DNA from: DASRAA01 sp963814165
GTDB lineage: Bacteria; Acidobacteriota; Terriglobia; Terriglobales; Acidobacteriaceae
Length of the DNA stretch: 64,000 bases
NCBI GenBank assembly: GCA_963814165.1
Contig: CAWFBW010000004.1
Span: 62,001-126,000 of the forward strand
Direction: 5' to 3'
The notes below the pieces were generated by a model that was given only the letters and a program-made list of their open reading frames with translations, was not told where the DNA came from and did not search any database. This document shows, in pieces, positions 27,057 to 35,460 of this stretch (positions within the stretch are counted from its first letter, which is position 1; each line of letters opens with the position of its first letter). Both the position numbers and the translations under genes were made by a program.

Positions 27057-27512
27057 GTGCGCTGGATCGTCGCCATCGCCGTCGTATGGCTCGTGGCGTT
27101 GGCTTCTACCGGTTGCGCCGTCAAGTTTATCGGCGACTACGACGAGGCCATCGATACCGGCGTCAGCGACGTTCAGCAGCGGGCCGAGGTGTACTTCGGC
27201 AAGCTGAAGGCCGACCCGAGCACGCCTTACGACCCAAACTTCTACAACGACATCAATGCGCGCATGGTAGTGCTGAAGACCCGGGCGCACATCCTGGCGC
27301 AAAATCAGATCGTCGAACAGCAACTCCAGGAATTGCAGGGGCAGTTCGATCACCTGCAAGCGCTCGACAAAAGCATGAACAGGCCGTTCCCCATAGGCGC
27401 GATTGACGCGGCGGAGTCGGCCCTTACGATCAGCGTGGAAAGCATTTTGCGGCTTGAACTCGCGTTGAAGCACGGCAAGACCGCGCCCGATGCCTCAGCC
27501 CCAACTAAGTGA
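27057..27512 (+). CDS. Small lipoprotein, unknown function
   Basis: The 151-residue product has a signal peptide with lipobox LASTGCAV and a helical body with a coiled-coil-like stretch (AQNQIVEQQLQELQGQFDHLQALD). The in-frame start is GTG at 27057 without a clear ribosome-binding site. An ATG at 27014, behind GGAAAGG, begins another frame (MSRAQSFRPSPGRQR) that would join this one if a base near 27055 were removed. That mirrors the single-base breaks elsewhere and is probably the true start. The next gene follows after 30 bp, so the two are likely co-transcribed. Confidence 0.7.
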   Translation: MRWIVAIAVVWLVALASTGCAVKFIGDYDEAIDTGVSDVQQRAEVYFGKLKADPSTPYDPNFYNDINARMVVLKTRAHILAQNQIVEQQLQELQGQFDHLQALDKSMNRPFPIGAIDAAESALTISVESILRLELALKHGKTAPDASAPTK

Positions 27513-27542
27513 TCGAAAGTACGTCACGCAGGAGAACACGAA

Positions 27543-27875
27543 ATGTCACTCGACGCCGGAGCGCTGGGCAAACAGATGCTCGCCTCCGCATTGCCGATCC
27601 TGAAGACCCACGCCATTGACGCCGAGGGGTTCGCCTCCGTCGAATTCAAAAAGATCGCGGAGACCATGGTGTCGATTGAGCAGATGTTGCTCGTAGGCCA
27701 GATCAACCAGCAGCAGGCCGACCTGCTGTTTGACATGCAGAAGAGCGCGTCGCGCAGCGTGCTGCTCACCCTGAAAGGCCTGTCGTTGCTCGCGGCACAG
27801 GAGGCCATCAACGCCGCCCTCGCCGTCGTGAAGACCGTGGTGAACGCAGCAGTGAAGTTCCCGCTGATTCCTTAG
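27543..27875 (+). CDS. Conserved hypothetical small protein
   Basis: This 110-residue, mostly helical protein (ADLLFDMQKSASRSVLLTLK, then an Ala/Val-rich helix AINAALAVVKTVVNAAVKFP) has no motif I can name. The hydrophobic C-terminal third could associate with a membrane. A GCAGGAGAA site precedes the ATG. It follows the lipoprotein gene closely and is followed by the inverted-repeat element. Confidence 0.65.
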   Translation: MSLDAGALGKQMLASALPILKTHAIDAEGFASVEFKKIAETMVSIEQMLLVGQINQQQADLLFDMQKSASRSVLLTLKGLSLLAAQEAINAALAVVKTVVNAAVKFPLIP

Positions 27876-27936
27876 GGAGAATTCCGCTGACACTAGAGCT
27901 GGGCTCACAAGCCCGACTTGGAAGGGCATGCCTTTA

Positions 27937-28066
27937 GAGGCTGCTGAAAAAAGAGTCAACCGAGTAAACTCGGCTATTTGTCGAACCAAGAGTCAATAGC
28001 TTACGGGCCAAGATTGGGTCGAAAACGCCCCAAAATTACTACCTTGGTTCTTTTTTCAGCAGCCTC
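27937..28066. repeat. Short inverted-repeat element, copy 2 (MITE/REP-like)
   Basis: This 130-bp element has perfect 18-bp terminal inverted repeats, GAGGCTGCTGAAAAAAGA at the left and its complement at the right. It is flanked on both sides by TTTA (27933-27936 and 28067-28070), which could be a target-site duplication. Internal structure matches copy 1 at 14987-15108, with small indels. Like copy 1, it lies between convergent genes. It has no coding capacity. Confidence 0.85.
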
Positions 28067-28103
28067 TTTAGCCCCTGAGGGAACTCGAATTTCAGCTCGC
28101 GCG

Positions 28104-28361
28104 CTATTTACGAGACCGTTTCTCGATACCGCTCAGTCCCAGCGCGGCAATCGATCCCGAATCGAAGAAAGTTTTCGCGACCTGCTGTAGCGTAGCGCGC
28201 AGTCCACAGCGCGCGCCTTCGCGATGCTCGATGGCTTCGGTGCTGCGCTTCAGCGCACTGATTTTCGATACTCCGGCGACGTAGCGGCCGTCCCACTTCA
28301 CTCGAAATTTGAAGTTCTTGTAGGGATCGAAACGGGAGGGGTTGACTGTAAACTGCGCCAT
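28104..28361 (-). pseudogene. Truncated phage-type tail tube protein gene (T4 gp19-like)
   Basis: The first 50 codons read as the conserved N-terminus of phage tail-tube proteins: FTVNPSRFDPYKNFKFRVKW, then DGRYVAGVSKISALKRSTE and AIEHREG. After EHREG the match ends and the remaining 36 residues look unrelated, so about 100 residues of the usual 150 are missing. A good CGAGG site precedes the ATG. The family builds inner tubes of contractile tails and extracellular injection systems. Here it is an isolated remnant next to a mobile-looking repeat; no sheath or baseplate gene is nearby. Confidence 0.7.
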
Positions 28362-28468
28362 GGAAAACCTCGGAGCAACAGCTTGCCACAGTTGCGGGCG
28401 ATTGCGCCAAAGGAATACCGAGTCGCCTCGGAAATGTCGTATGTTATTTCTACATCATCGGAGGTCCC

Positions 28469-29572
28469 GTGCTTCCCCGTTTCTGCTTGATCATCGCTGT
28501 TGTTCTTCTGGTCGCAAACGTTTCGCTAGCCCAGCCTGCTTCTCCTCCGCTGCGCGTTGCTATCGTCGGACTGGTCCACGGCCACGTCGAAGGGTTCTTC
28601 CAGCACAACCTTCATCGCACTGACATCGAAATCGTCGGCATCTCCGATCCCAGCCGCTCGCTCTTCGACAAATATGCGAAGCAATTCAACCTCGACCCCA
28701 AGCTCTACTTCGCCAGCCTCGACGACACGTTGCAGAAGACGCATCCGCAGGCGGTGCTGGTCTACACCTCGACCTACGATCATCGTGCGGTCGTCGAAGC
28801 CTGCGCCCGCCGCGGCGTTCACGTCATGATGGAGAAGCCGCTAGCCGCCAGCTACGCTGATGCGCTCGCCATCGCCGATGCGGCAAAGCGCGCCAAAATC
28901 CACGTGCTGGTGAACTACGAAACCACCTGGTATCGCAGCAATCACGCCGCGTACGATCTGGTGAACGAAGGCTCACTCGGCGGTATTCGCAAGATCGTCG
29001 TGCACGACGGCCATCGCGGCCCAAAAGAAATCAGCGTTCAACCTGAGTTCCTGGCATGGCTCACCGATCCCAAGCTCGACGGCGGTGGCGCGCTCTTCGA
29101 CTTCGGCTGTTACGGCGCGGATCTCTCCACCTGGCTGATGAATGGCGAGCGCCCGCACTCGGTGATCGCCGTGACCCAGACCATCAAGCCCGATGTTTAT
29201 CCGAAGGTCGATGATGAAGCGGTGATTGTCCTCAAGTATCCCAAGGCAGTTTCGATTATTCAGGCTTCGTGGAATTGGCCATTCGATCGGAAGGATATCG
29301 AAGTGTACGGCCAGAAGGGATATGTCATTACGGTGGCGCGTGACGACCTGCGCGTGCGCCTTCCAGGCGAAGACGAACAGACACGCAAGGCAAAGGACGT
29401 GGCCGCCCCTTACGACGATCCGCTCACCGAACTTCGCGCCGTAATTCTCGATGGCGACAAGCCCGACGGCCTCACCTCGCTGGAAACCAACCTCATCGCG
29501 ACCGAGATTCTCGACGCCGCCCGCACTTCGGCGGCGTCCAGCAAGACGGTCGATCTTCCATTGCAGAAGTGA
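28469..29572 (+). CDS. Gfo/Idh/MocA family oxidoreductase with signal peptide
   Basis: This 367-residue protein has an N-terminal signal peptide (CLIIAVVLLVANVSLAQP) followed by a Rossmann domain (VAIVGLVHGHVEGFF), the family motif MMEKPLA near residue 128 and the substrate-side segment ALFDFGCYGADLSTWL. Members oxidise or isomerise sugars and cyclitols with tightly bound NAD(P). Export of this one suggests a periplasmic enzyme, possibly Tat-independent. The start is GTG at 28469 behind CGGAGGT. The next gene starts 7 bp after the stop, so they share a transcript. Confidence 0.88.
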   Translation: MLPRFCLIIAVVLLVANVSLAQPASPPLRVAIVGLVHGHVEGFFQHNLHRTDIEIVGISDPSRSLFDKYAKQFNLDPKLYFASLDDTLQKTHPQAVLVYTSTYDHRAVVEACARRGVHVMMEKPLAASYADALAIADAAKRAKIHVLVNYETTWYRSNHAAYDLVNEGSLGGIRKIVVHDGHRGPKEISVQPEFLAWLTDPKLDGGGALFDFGCYGADLSTWLMNGERPHSVIAVTQTIKPDVYPKVDDEAVIVLKYPKAVSIIQASWNWPFDRKDIEVYGQKGYVITVARDDLRVRLPGEDEQTRKAKDVAAPYDDPLTELRAVILDGDKPDGLTSLETNLIATEILDAARTSAASSKTVDLPLQK

Positions 29573-29579
29573 GGATAGT

Positions 29580-30134
29580 ATGGCAGTTGTAATTGGCTTG
29601 CTGCGCGGCGTCAACCTGGGTGGGCACAACAAGATCAGCATGGAACATCTGCGCTCGATCTGTATTTCGCTCGGGCTCCGCAATCCGCAAACTTACATTC
29701 AGAGCGGGAATGTCGTCTTCGGCACCGCCGTGAGCGATGTCGCAAAGCTGGCTGACCGCCTCGAATCCGCCATTGAGAAGCAGCTCGGCTTTCGTCCCAA
29801 GGCGATCCTGCGCTCGGCGGACGACCTTCGCAAGATTGTCAGTCGCGCCCCGTTTGCCAAGCGGCCGGACTTCGAACCTGCAAAGCTCGCCGTGTTTTTT
29901 CTGGCAGCTTCGCCGGCCGAAGAAGTTCGCAGTAAGCTTCTGGCCATCAAGGTTGGCCCCGAAGAACTCCATGCCATCGGTCGCGAACTCTACATCTACT
30001 TCCCCGATGGCATGGGCAAATCCAAATTGCCTCCCGTCCTCGACCGCACCCTCAAAATGCCCGCCACCGCCCGCAACTGGAACACGGTCAATAAGCTCCT
30101 GGAATTGACCGAAAACCATAGCGACTCGAAATAG
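29580..30134 (+). CDS. DUF1697 family protein
   Basis: This 184-residue cytoplasmic protein opens with the DUF1697 signature VVIGLLRGVNLGGHNKISM followed by QTYIQSGNVVF. It also has FFLAASPAEE and the family ending MPATARNWNTVNKLLEL. The biochemical role of the family is not established. The ATG at 29580 is preceded by GAGGATAGT and begins 7 bp after the upstream oxidoreductase gene. Confidence 0.9.
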   Translation: MAVVIGLLRGVNLGGHNKISMEHLRSICISLGLRNPQTYIQSGNVVFGTAVSDVAKLADRLESAIEKQLGFRPKAILRSADDLRKIVSRAPFAKRPDFEPAKLAVFFLAASPAEEVRSKLLAIKVGPEELHAIGRELYIYFPDGMGKSKLPPVLDRTLKMPATARNWNTVNKLLELTENHSDSK

Positions 30135-30227
30135 CCGGCACTTCTCATTCGTCACAGGCTGCTGTGATGCACTTCGCTGCAATCTCCTCTACGACAAGCG
30201 AGTCTTGTTCTTTACGAGGAGACACAC

Positions 30228-30704
30228 ATGAAGGGCAATGAAAAAGTCATCGAACGTTTGAATGCGGCTTTGAGCGACGAGATGTCGGCGGCCGTGCAGT
30301 ACATGGTCCAGGCGGAGATGTGTGAGAGCTGGGGATACCACCGCCTGGCCGCGTTAACCAAGGCCCGGGCTATCGAGGAGATGCGTCATGCCGAGCACCT
30401 CATCGAGCGCGTCATCTTCCTTGACGCGACGCCGAACGTCACCGTCCCGTTGACTCCGAAAATCGGTGCCACCGTCTCGCAACAACTCGAGTTCGACCTT
30501 GGCGACGAAGACGCCGCCATCAAGATGTACAACGATTCGGCAAAGATTTGCTCCGAGGCGGGCGATGCCGGCTCCAAGGACCTCTTCGAAAACTTATTGC
30601 ACGATGAGGAGCGCCACGCCGACTTCCTCGAAGCCCAAATTTACTCCATCAAGGAACTCGGACTCGGCCCCTACCTGTCACAGCAGTTGCTGGCCGGCAA
30701 ATAA
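30228..30704 (+). CDS. bfr: Bacterioferritin
   Basis: This 158-residue iron-storage protein has every canonical residue in register. The ferroxidase ligands are E18, E51, H54, E94, E127 and H130, and the haem-binding methionine is M52 in EEMRHAEH. It should assemble into a 24-subunit shell that oxidises and stores iron in the cytoplasm. The ATG at 30228 follows GAGGAGA. No ferredoxin (bfd) gene is adjacent. Confidence 0.97.
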   Translation: MKGNEKVIERLNAALSDEMSAAVQYMVQAEMCESWGYHRLAALTKARAIEEMRHAEHLIERVIFLDATPNVTVPLTPKIGATVSQQLEFDLGDEDAAIKMYNDSAKICSEAGDAGSKDLFENLLHDEERHADFLEAQIYSIKELGLGPYLSQQLLAGK

Positions 30705-30795
30705 CGCATACCGCGGGATTGACCGGCGCGATCTGGGCCGGCCCCCGCTGGCCAACCCGCGTTCTCTCGAAGCTCAACCGACGAAACTGGCGCCC

Positions 30796-31182
30796 TTATT
30801 TCTGCTGCGCCTGCTTCTTCTTGCTCACCGGCGTGACCGGCGCAGGGGCTTGGCACTTTTCCTCCATCACCGCAATGTCGGTGGCCCGAAATCGCCGCCC
30901 CTCGTCGCCCTTCGCTCCGTCCACCCCGGGCAACCTTTCCCAGGCGCCCGTCAGCTTCACCTTCGCTCCGGCGCCCTTTTTCAGTTCCTCGCCACCGACC
31001 ACTTCCACTCCCAGGCGGTGCTGCATGCTGGTGAGCGTGTACAGATCGTCGGCATCAGGCCCCGCAAGGCACCCAATCACCGTGGTGCTCTTTGTCACCG
31101 TGGCCTGCTTGGGAGGCTCCTGTGCCCATGCTATCCAGCAGAACATACCCGCACAGCCAATCGTCATCAGCAGTCGTCTCAT
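30796..31182 (-). CDS. Secreted DUF5818-like protein
   Basis: This 128-residue protein has a signal peptide (LLMTIGCAGMFCWIAWAQ) and a small beta-barrel-like domain with TVIGCLAGPDADDLYTLTS and a VKLTGAWERL strand. This pattern is common to short secreted Acidobacteriota proteins. The C-terminal tail is Pro/Lys/Gln-rich. The ribosome-binding site is weak. It is convergent with bfr. A related domain occurs at 63532-63901. Function is unknown. Confidence 0.65.
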   Translation of the reverse strand: MRRLLMTIGCAGMFCWIAWAQEPPKQATVTKSTTVIGCLAGPDADDLYTLTSMQHRLGVEVVGGEELKKGAGAKVKLTGAWERLPGVDGAKGDEGRRFRATDIAVMEEKCQAPAPVTPVSKKKQAQQK

Positions 31183-31265
31183 TCTCGTGAACCCTATCTA
31201 AATCCACGATACGGCATCGCTCCCGCGCCCCTCAACCGGCAGCCGCGGGAGCGGCTCCCTCACGC

Positions 31266-31526
31266 CTACTTCCCCTTCGCCCATGCCGACGAGTTGAGGC
31301 ATTGCACCACGCCATCGATCACCTTGCTCAGGCCGTCCTGGAACTTGCCGGCGTCAACAATATCCTTCCCGGCAATAGCGTCCGTAGCGCCAATGGTATT
31401 TTGCACCAGCATCATTGCGGTGCCTTTCTTGTCCGCGCCGGATTTCTGTCCAAAAAGTCCCTCAATTCCGGCCACGATGGCCGGTGCGAACGCGATTCCT
31501 TGCAACAGCTTTGAAAAAAAGTTCAT
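31266..31526 (-). CDS. Conserved hypothetical protein, 86 residues
   Basis: The protein starts NFFSKLLQGIAFAPAIVAGI, a likely membrane-associating helix, and ends in a short helical domain (GLSKVIDGVVQCLNSSAWAK). AAGGAGCAGG precedes the ATG. The compact holin-like size and its position after the secreted protein gene at 31583 suggest the two work together. I cannot assign a family. Confidence 0.6.
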   Translation of the reverse strand: MNFFSKLLQGIAFAPAIVAGIEGLFGQKSGADKKGTAMMLVQNTIGATDAIAGKDIVDAGKFQDGLSKVIDGVVQCLNSSAWAKGK

Positions 31527-31582
31527 TTCCTGCTCCTTGAATTTGGAATTAAGTGAATAACGTGCCGCCGAACGGCGGCTGC

Positions 31583-32488
31583 CTAATACGGATAGTCCAC
31601 ATGCACCAGCGCTGACTGCCGTGAATACTTCGCGGGCGATGAGTTGTCGTATTGGCGCAGAACGTATTCCTGTACCCGCGACAACCGGGGCAATGAAAAC
31701 GTCTGCGTCGTGTACCGCCCAACCAGATTTCCGTCGCTCGCCGCACCCCAGCCACCGTCCGACCGCCGCACCTCGAACCCTCCGCCCGTAGGAGGCGCCG
31801 TGCCCGTGTCAACCCCAATCTGCGTTGCAATAATGCTGGTCACCTGTGCGGCCGTCAGCGGAGCCAGGTAGAGTGACGACGAAGGGCCGCTCGTCGTAAA
31901 TGGCGTCGGCAGCGGGTCCGGCAGCTTCGTCTTCGCGAATTCCGCGGCGATCGGCTCCGCGGCATCATTGGCAAAACGAATCTGGTATTCCGATCGGTCC
32001 AGGGCCAGCGATGCCAGTTGTACATCGACCTCCCGTACGATGGCGCTGAAATTGGCCTGCCTCGATGGTGCCCTCACCTGCACCGAATCACCCGGCCACA
32101 CGTCGCTCGCCGGCAGGCTGTCGCTGACCACCGAATACGACCCGGACCATGCTTTCTCAACCGAATCGCCCACCAGCTGATAGATCACTTTGTAGTACAC
32201 TCCAGCGGGCTGCGCCCCAGTGTTGGGAGCCAGGCTCGCCGCAAAGCTGCCGTCGCTGCCCAACTGGACGCTGACCGAGCCAGCCGCCACCGCCTTGCCA
32301 TCCGACGTAGTGAACGCCGGCCAGGAAATTAATACCGTACCCTGTGCTCCCGCGCCGTCCGCCCGGTAAACGGTGTCGCTAACGACGGTCATCACAGGTC
32401 CATTCGTCTGCGCCGCCATTGCAACCGTTGCGACCCACCAAATAAGCAGACAAAAAAACCGCCCCATCGGGCGGTATGCGTTGCGCAT
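31583..32488 (-). CDS. Secreted protein, unknown function
   Basis: This 301-residue exported protein has a signal peptide (FFCLLIWWVATVAMAAQ). It contains a beta-sandwich-like region with VLISWPAFTTSDGKAVAAG and NTGAQPAGVYYKVIYQL, a pattern I associate with Acidobacteriota surface proteins. The C-terminus (SLPRLSRVQEYVLRQYDN) may attach to another structure. The ATG at 32488 follows GAGAGGCAC; an internal ATG at 32467 is an alternative. A terminator-like hairpin lies within the first codons. Confidence 0.6.
   Translation of the reverse strand: MRNAYRPMGRFFCLLIWWVATVAMAAQTNGPVMTVVSDTVYRADGAGAQGTVLISWPAFTTSDGKAVAAGSVSVQLGSDGSFAASLAPNTGAQPAGVYYKVIYQLVGDSVEKAWSGSYSVVSDSLPASDVWPGDSVQVRAPSRQANFSAIVREVDVQLASLALDRSEYQIRFANDAAEPIAAEFAKTKLPDPLPTPFTTSGPSSSLYLAPLTAAQVTSIIATQIGVDTGTAPPTGGGFEVRRSDGGWGAASDGNLVGRYTTQTFSLPRLSRVQEYVLRQYDNSSPAKYSRQSALVHVDYPY
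32452..32474 (-). terminator. Terminator-like hairpin inside the start of a coding region
   Basis: On the minus strand CCGCCC, loop GATG, GGGCGG is followed by seven T residues (32458 down to 32452), a textbook intrinsic terminator. It sits 14 bases inside the gene starting at 32488 and about 90 bp past the stop of the phosphatase gene on the same strand. It may end the upstream transcript or attenuate the downstream one. Confidence 0.6.
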
Positions 32489-32560
32489 ATCGTGTGCCTC
32501 TCTTTTTCGTCTATCACCGCCGGAATCCCCGGCCATCCTCACGAACCTGGAATCGACGCC

Positions 32561-33013
32561 CTACCGTTCCGCTGGCTGATAGCTCTTCATAAAACCCCGC
32601 ACGCTGCGAACGTACACATCAGCGAAGTCCACGACGTCTCGCTTCTCTTCAATTTCCTTCACAGCATCGAGCAGTGACCAGCCCTGCGCTCCTAGCACTG
32701 CTAGAGCCATCATCGGTGCCCGGTGTATCCCCGCAGCACAGTGGATGAACAACTTGGCACCCGGGTCCTCAAGGGCGTGCAATGCAAAATCTACGCCCCG
32801 CTGGAACAATTCTGCCGGCTTTGCATGGAAATCGTCTTCCGTGGGATTCCATAGCACTTTGACCCCGTAAGGCTCAGCCAGTCGCGTATCGTCAAATTCA
32901 ATCTGCATATCGATGATGTGGGTGATCCCCAGTGCCACAACCTCGATCATGTTCTGCTCACGCCAGATCCCGCCGCCCACTGCGATTCGATCCGTCACCC
33001 AGGTTAGATCCAT
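32561..33013 (-). CDS. Dual-specificity/tyrosine protein phosphatase family protein
   Basis: This 150-residue cytoplasmic protein holds the cysteine phosphatase P-loop HCAAGIHRAP (the HCxxGxxR consensus) near residue 90 and an upstream aspartate-bearing loop (NPTEDDFH) that may supply the general acid. It resembles the compact dual-specificity class rather than low-molecular-weight phosphatases. The start at 33013 is preferred because homologous proteins usually begin near MDLTWVTDRI and GGAG lies upstream. In-frame ATGs at 33040 and 33058 and a TTG at 33073 are possible. Confidence 0.8.
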   Translation of the reverse strand: MDLTWVTDRIAVGGGIWREQNMIEVVALGITHIIDMQIEFDDTRLAEPYGVKVLWNPTEDDFHAKPAELFQRGVDFALHALEDPGAKLFIHCAAGIHRAPMMALAVLGAQGWSLLDAVKEIEEKRDVVDFADVYVRSVRGFMKSYQPAER

Positions 33014-33073
33014 GCCCGCTTGCGCTCCACCGGGGTGCATCCTCAACCCCACCGCCATTTTACAGTCTGTCAA

Positions 33074-33479
33074 ATCGTTGACTATTCGGTACTACGGTCG
33101 CCTAGGAAGTTGCTCTAGCCGACGGCCGATTGCGGGTGCGCGGCGTCCGTGCCATTCTGGGAAAACCGTCCAAAAACACGAAAACCCGGCATCGAGCCGA
33201 GTCCAACACTTGGAATTCACGCATTCCGCATTCCCACTTTGCAATTTCAAGATCCAATATAGCATTTTCAGGCCATATCTATACGCCACTTTAGAGATTT
33301 ATTTCGCTTTGCATTTTCAGCAAGTTCGCGTAACTTGTTGCCTTTTGCAATATTGACACGTAAAAATAGCACGCCGGGTTCGAGTACCGATACGTGGTTG
33401 AAATCATTTCCCGAGATGGCTCCTTCGTTGCGCATCCACGCTGTGCGACAATCTCCCTTCCAATCCTTTTGGAGGTCTC
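33074..33479. other. AT-richer intergenic region
   Basis: About 400 bp between divergent genes with no plausible gene. It is visibly AT-richer than its surroundings (33230-33370) and probably contains promoters for both neighbours; TTGACA at 33353-33358 is a possible -35 without a matching -10. Confidence 0.4.
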
Positions 33480-33860
33480 ATGCGTCGAGTCATCGCTACC
33501 GACAGCGGCCCGAAAGCCATCGGGCCCTACTCCCAAGCCATTAAGTCTAACGGCTTCGTATTCCTATCCGGCCAGATATCTCTCGATCCTGCCACCCAGC
33601 AGCTGGTTGAGGGCGACGTCGCCGCCCAGACCGAGCGCGTCTTGCAGAACATTACCGGGATACTGGACGCCGCTGGCACGTCCTTGTCTCGCGTGCTCAA
33701 GACAACCGTCTTTCTGAAAAACATGAACGATTTCTCAGCCATGAACGAGGTGTACGGCCGACACTTCGCAGCAGAGCCACCCGCGCGTTCGACAGTTGAA
33801 GTGGCGCGGCTACCTAAGGACGTGCTTGTGGAAATTGATGTGATCGCATTGGCGGACTGA
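33480..33860 (+). CDS. RidA family enamine/imine deaminase
   Basis: This 126-residue protein belongs to the RidA (YjgF/YER057c) family, which hydrolyses reactive enamine intermediates made by PLP enzymes. It has GPYSQAI near residue 16, the conserved FLSGQI strand, TVFLKNMNDF and the active-site arginine in PPARSTVEV, followed by LVEIDVIAL. Length is normal. A near-perfect TTTGGAGGT ribosome-binding site precedes the ATG. Confidence 0.95.
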   Translation: MRRVIATDSGPKAIGPYSQAIKSNGFVFLSGQISLDPATQQLVEGDVAAQTERVLQNITGILDAAGTSLSRVLKTTVFLKNMNDFSAMNEVYGRHFAAEPPARSTVEVARLPKDVLVEIDVIALAD

Positions 33861-33907
33861 TCCATTCTCGAAGACCTGTCACCCACCAAGAGGAACTAAA
33901 AGGGCCG

Positions 33908-33930
33908 GGCCGGTGCACCGGCCGTGTTCT
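33908..33930. terminator. Palindromic hairpin between convergent genes
   Basis: GGCCGGTGCACCGGCC (33908-33923) is a perfect 16-bp palindrome between the end of ridA and the end of the minus-strand gene at 33943. It lacks a long T-run but is well placed as a two-way terminator. Confidence 0.5.
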
Positions 33931-33942
33931 CTCATCGCTTCG

Positions 33943-34665
33943 TTACTTCTGGAGAAAGAGCATCCGCACGCCTGAATCAATGTAAATCGAGCCCGACTTC
34001 GCCTCCAGGATGGTGCCGGGGCTGCCCATCGAGTACGACACCAGCACAACGTCCGGCAAATACGACTTACCTGGCTCCAGTTCGGGCTCGGCTACGTTGG
34101 TCTTCGATGCAGGGGCACGCGCGCCCAGGCCACGGCTGAGTGGCTCACCTTCGGTGGTCCTATCGTTCAGCGTCGCATTCGCGGTGCCGGCAGCCACGCG
34201 GTTGGTGCTCGACATCGGGTTACCGCCCGACAGCGTGTCTACGCTATTCATCTGGTTGTGGGGCGCGAGTGTGACCAATGCCAACTCCACCGGAATCTCC
34301 GGCCCATTCTTTGGCGCCGCCTTGGTGAACAGCAGTCCTAGCTTTGACGGCCCTTCATTGTCCGACTTGACCTTAACTTCCGTGATAGTACCGACGAGCT
34401 TGGTGCCCTTGGGGAGTTCGGTGCCGTCGCGCATCTTGGCCGGCTCGGTAAGGTGCGCAGTCACCACATCGCCCACCTTGACACGCTTCACGTGTACCAG
34501 TTTGTCGAACTGGGCAAAAACTCGATTGTCGAACGGCGCTGCTTGCGCTGTGGTCGGCGGAGCCGTTACCGGCGCCGGTGCCTGGCCCAAAGCCACCGCA
34601 CTCAAGACAGCCACAAAAGAAATCACCGCCGTGCGAGGAATTATGGGATATAGAACGGGATTCAT
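33943..34665 (-). CDS. Secreted protein, unknown function
   Basis: This 240-residue exported protein has a signal peptide (TAVISFVAVLSAVALGQAP). Its beta-rich domain (VKVGDVVTAHLTEPAKM, then LPKGTKLVGTITEV) resembles the barrel domain of outer-surface or conjugation-associated TrbI-like proteins, but the match is not decisive. A Ser/Thr/Asn-rich middle and a C-terminal segment with SGSIYIDSGVRMLFLQ follow. The ATG at 34665 is chosen for its CGGAAG site and signal peptide; the frame extends further upstream. Confidence 0.6.
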   Translation of the reverse strand: MNPVLYPIIPRTAVISFVAVLSAVALGQAPAPVTAPPTTAQAAPFDNRVFAQFDKLVHVKRVKVGDVVTAHLTEPAKMRDGTELPKGTKLVGTITEVKVKSDNEGPSKLGLLFTKAAPKNGPEIPVELALVTLAPHNQMNSVDTLSGGNPMSSTNRVAAGTANATLNDRTTEGEPLSRGLGARAPASKTNVAEPELEPGKSYLPDVVLVSYSMGSPGTILEAKSGSIYIDSGVRMLFLQK

Positions 34666-34887
34666 GCTTGACTTCCGTAGAAAGCCGTTCGGTTGTCCGT
34701 CACAGCCGCATTGGGGCGGCAATACGATGATAATCCTGAATCCAACCTTTGAGAACGCAATCCCTCCTTCAGGACGCCACGAACTGCGGCCCCAAATGGC
34801 TCTTGCTCCTGCTAATGACCTGAAGTACACTTTCGCGGCACCCTCTGATCCCGAAATATTGTTCCTCAAACTCGATTAGGAGACTCA

Positions 34888-35355
34888 ATGACTATCAGAA
34901 AAATCGTAGTGTCACTCGTCGTGTGTTTGTTCGCAGTAGCGCTGTACGCCGCCGAGAACCCCAACTTAGGCACGTGGAAGCTGAACGAAGCCAAGTCGAA
35001 GATCCCCGCCGGCGCGGGCAAAAATACCACCGTCGTGTATTCCGAGGCGGGGGGCGATATGTTTAAGGTCACCACCGATGGCGTGGATGGTGCAGGCAAA
35101 CCAGCGCACTCGGAGTGGACCGGAAAGTTTGACGGCAAGTCCTATCCGGTAGCCGGCTCGTCTTCCATGGACGCGCGCGCCGTTACCGCCAAGGGCGACC
35201 GCATCCTGGAGATTGTCAACATGAAGGGCGGAAAATCCGTAGGCATGGGCAAAATCGAGATCGCCAAGGACTACAAGAGCCGCACTCTGGAAATCGAGGG
35301 CACACTGCCCGACGGCAAGAAGTACAAGGCGAAGTATGTGTACGACAAGCAGTAG
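34888..35355 (+). CDS. Secreted protein of a small paralogous family
   Basis: This 155-residue exported protein (signal VVSLVVCLFAVALYAAE) shares the pattern GTWKLNEAKSKIPAGAGKNT, a VTTDGVDGAGKPAHSEWTGK segment and a C-terminal KYVYDKQ with the gene at 37501-37974, so the two are paralogues. The lipocalin-like size and beta-strand pattern suggest a ligand-binding barrel, which is inference only. An AGGAGACTCA site precedes the ATG and a strong terminator follows. Confidence 0.75.
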   Translation: MTIRKIVVSLVVCLFAVALYAAENPNLGTWKLNEAKSKIPAGAGKNTTVVYSEAGGDMFKVTTDGVDGAGKPAHSEWTGKFDGKSYPVAGSSSMDARAVTAKGDRILEIVNMKGGKSVGMGKIEIAKDYKSRTLEIEGTLPDGKKYKAKYVYDKQ

Positions 35356-35389
35356 GCGACATCTACCATAAATGTATGACATAAGTACC

Positions 35390-35426
35390 CCGTTCCAGCA
35401 CGATTACCGGGCTGGAACGGCTTTTC
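35390..35426 (+). terminator. Rho-independent terminator
   Basis: CCGTTCCAGC (35390-35399) and GCTGGAACGG (35411-35420) form a perfect 10-bp stem with an 11-base loop, followed by CTTTTC, 35 bp after the stop codon of the gene at 34888. Confidence 0.85.
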
Positions 35427-35460
35427 ATTTCCTCCGACAAAATCACCAAAGGAGACACGC

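Noticed and set aside
27933..28070. TTTA on both sides of repeat copy 2 as proof of transposition
   Set aside because: Only 4 bp in AT-rich flanks, and copy 1 shows no matching duplication; kept only as a possibility.
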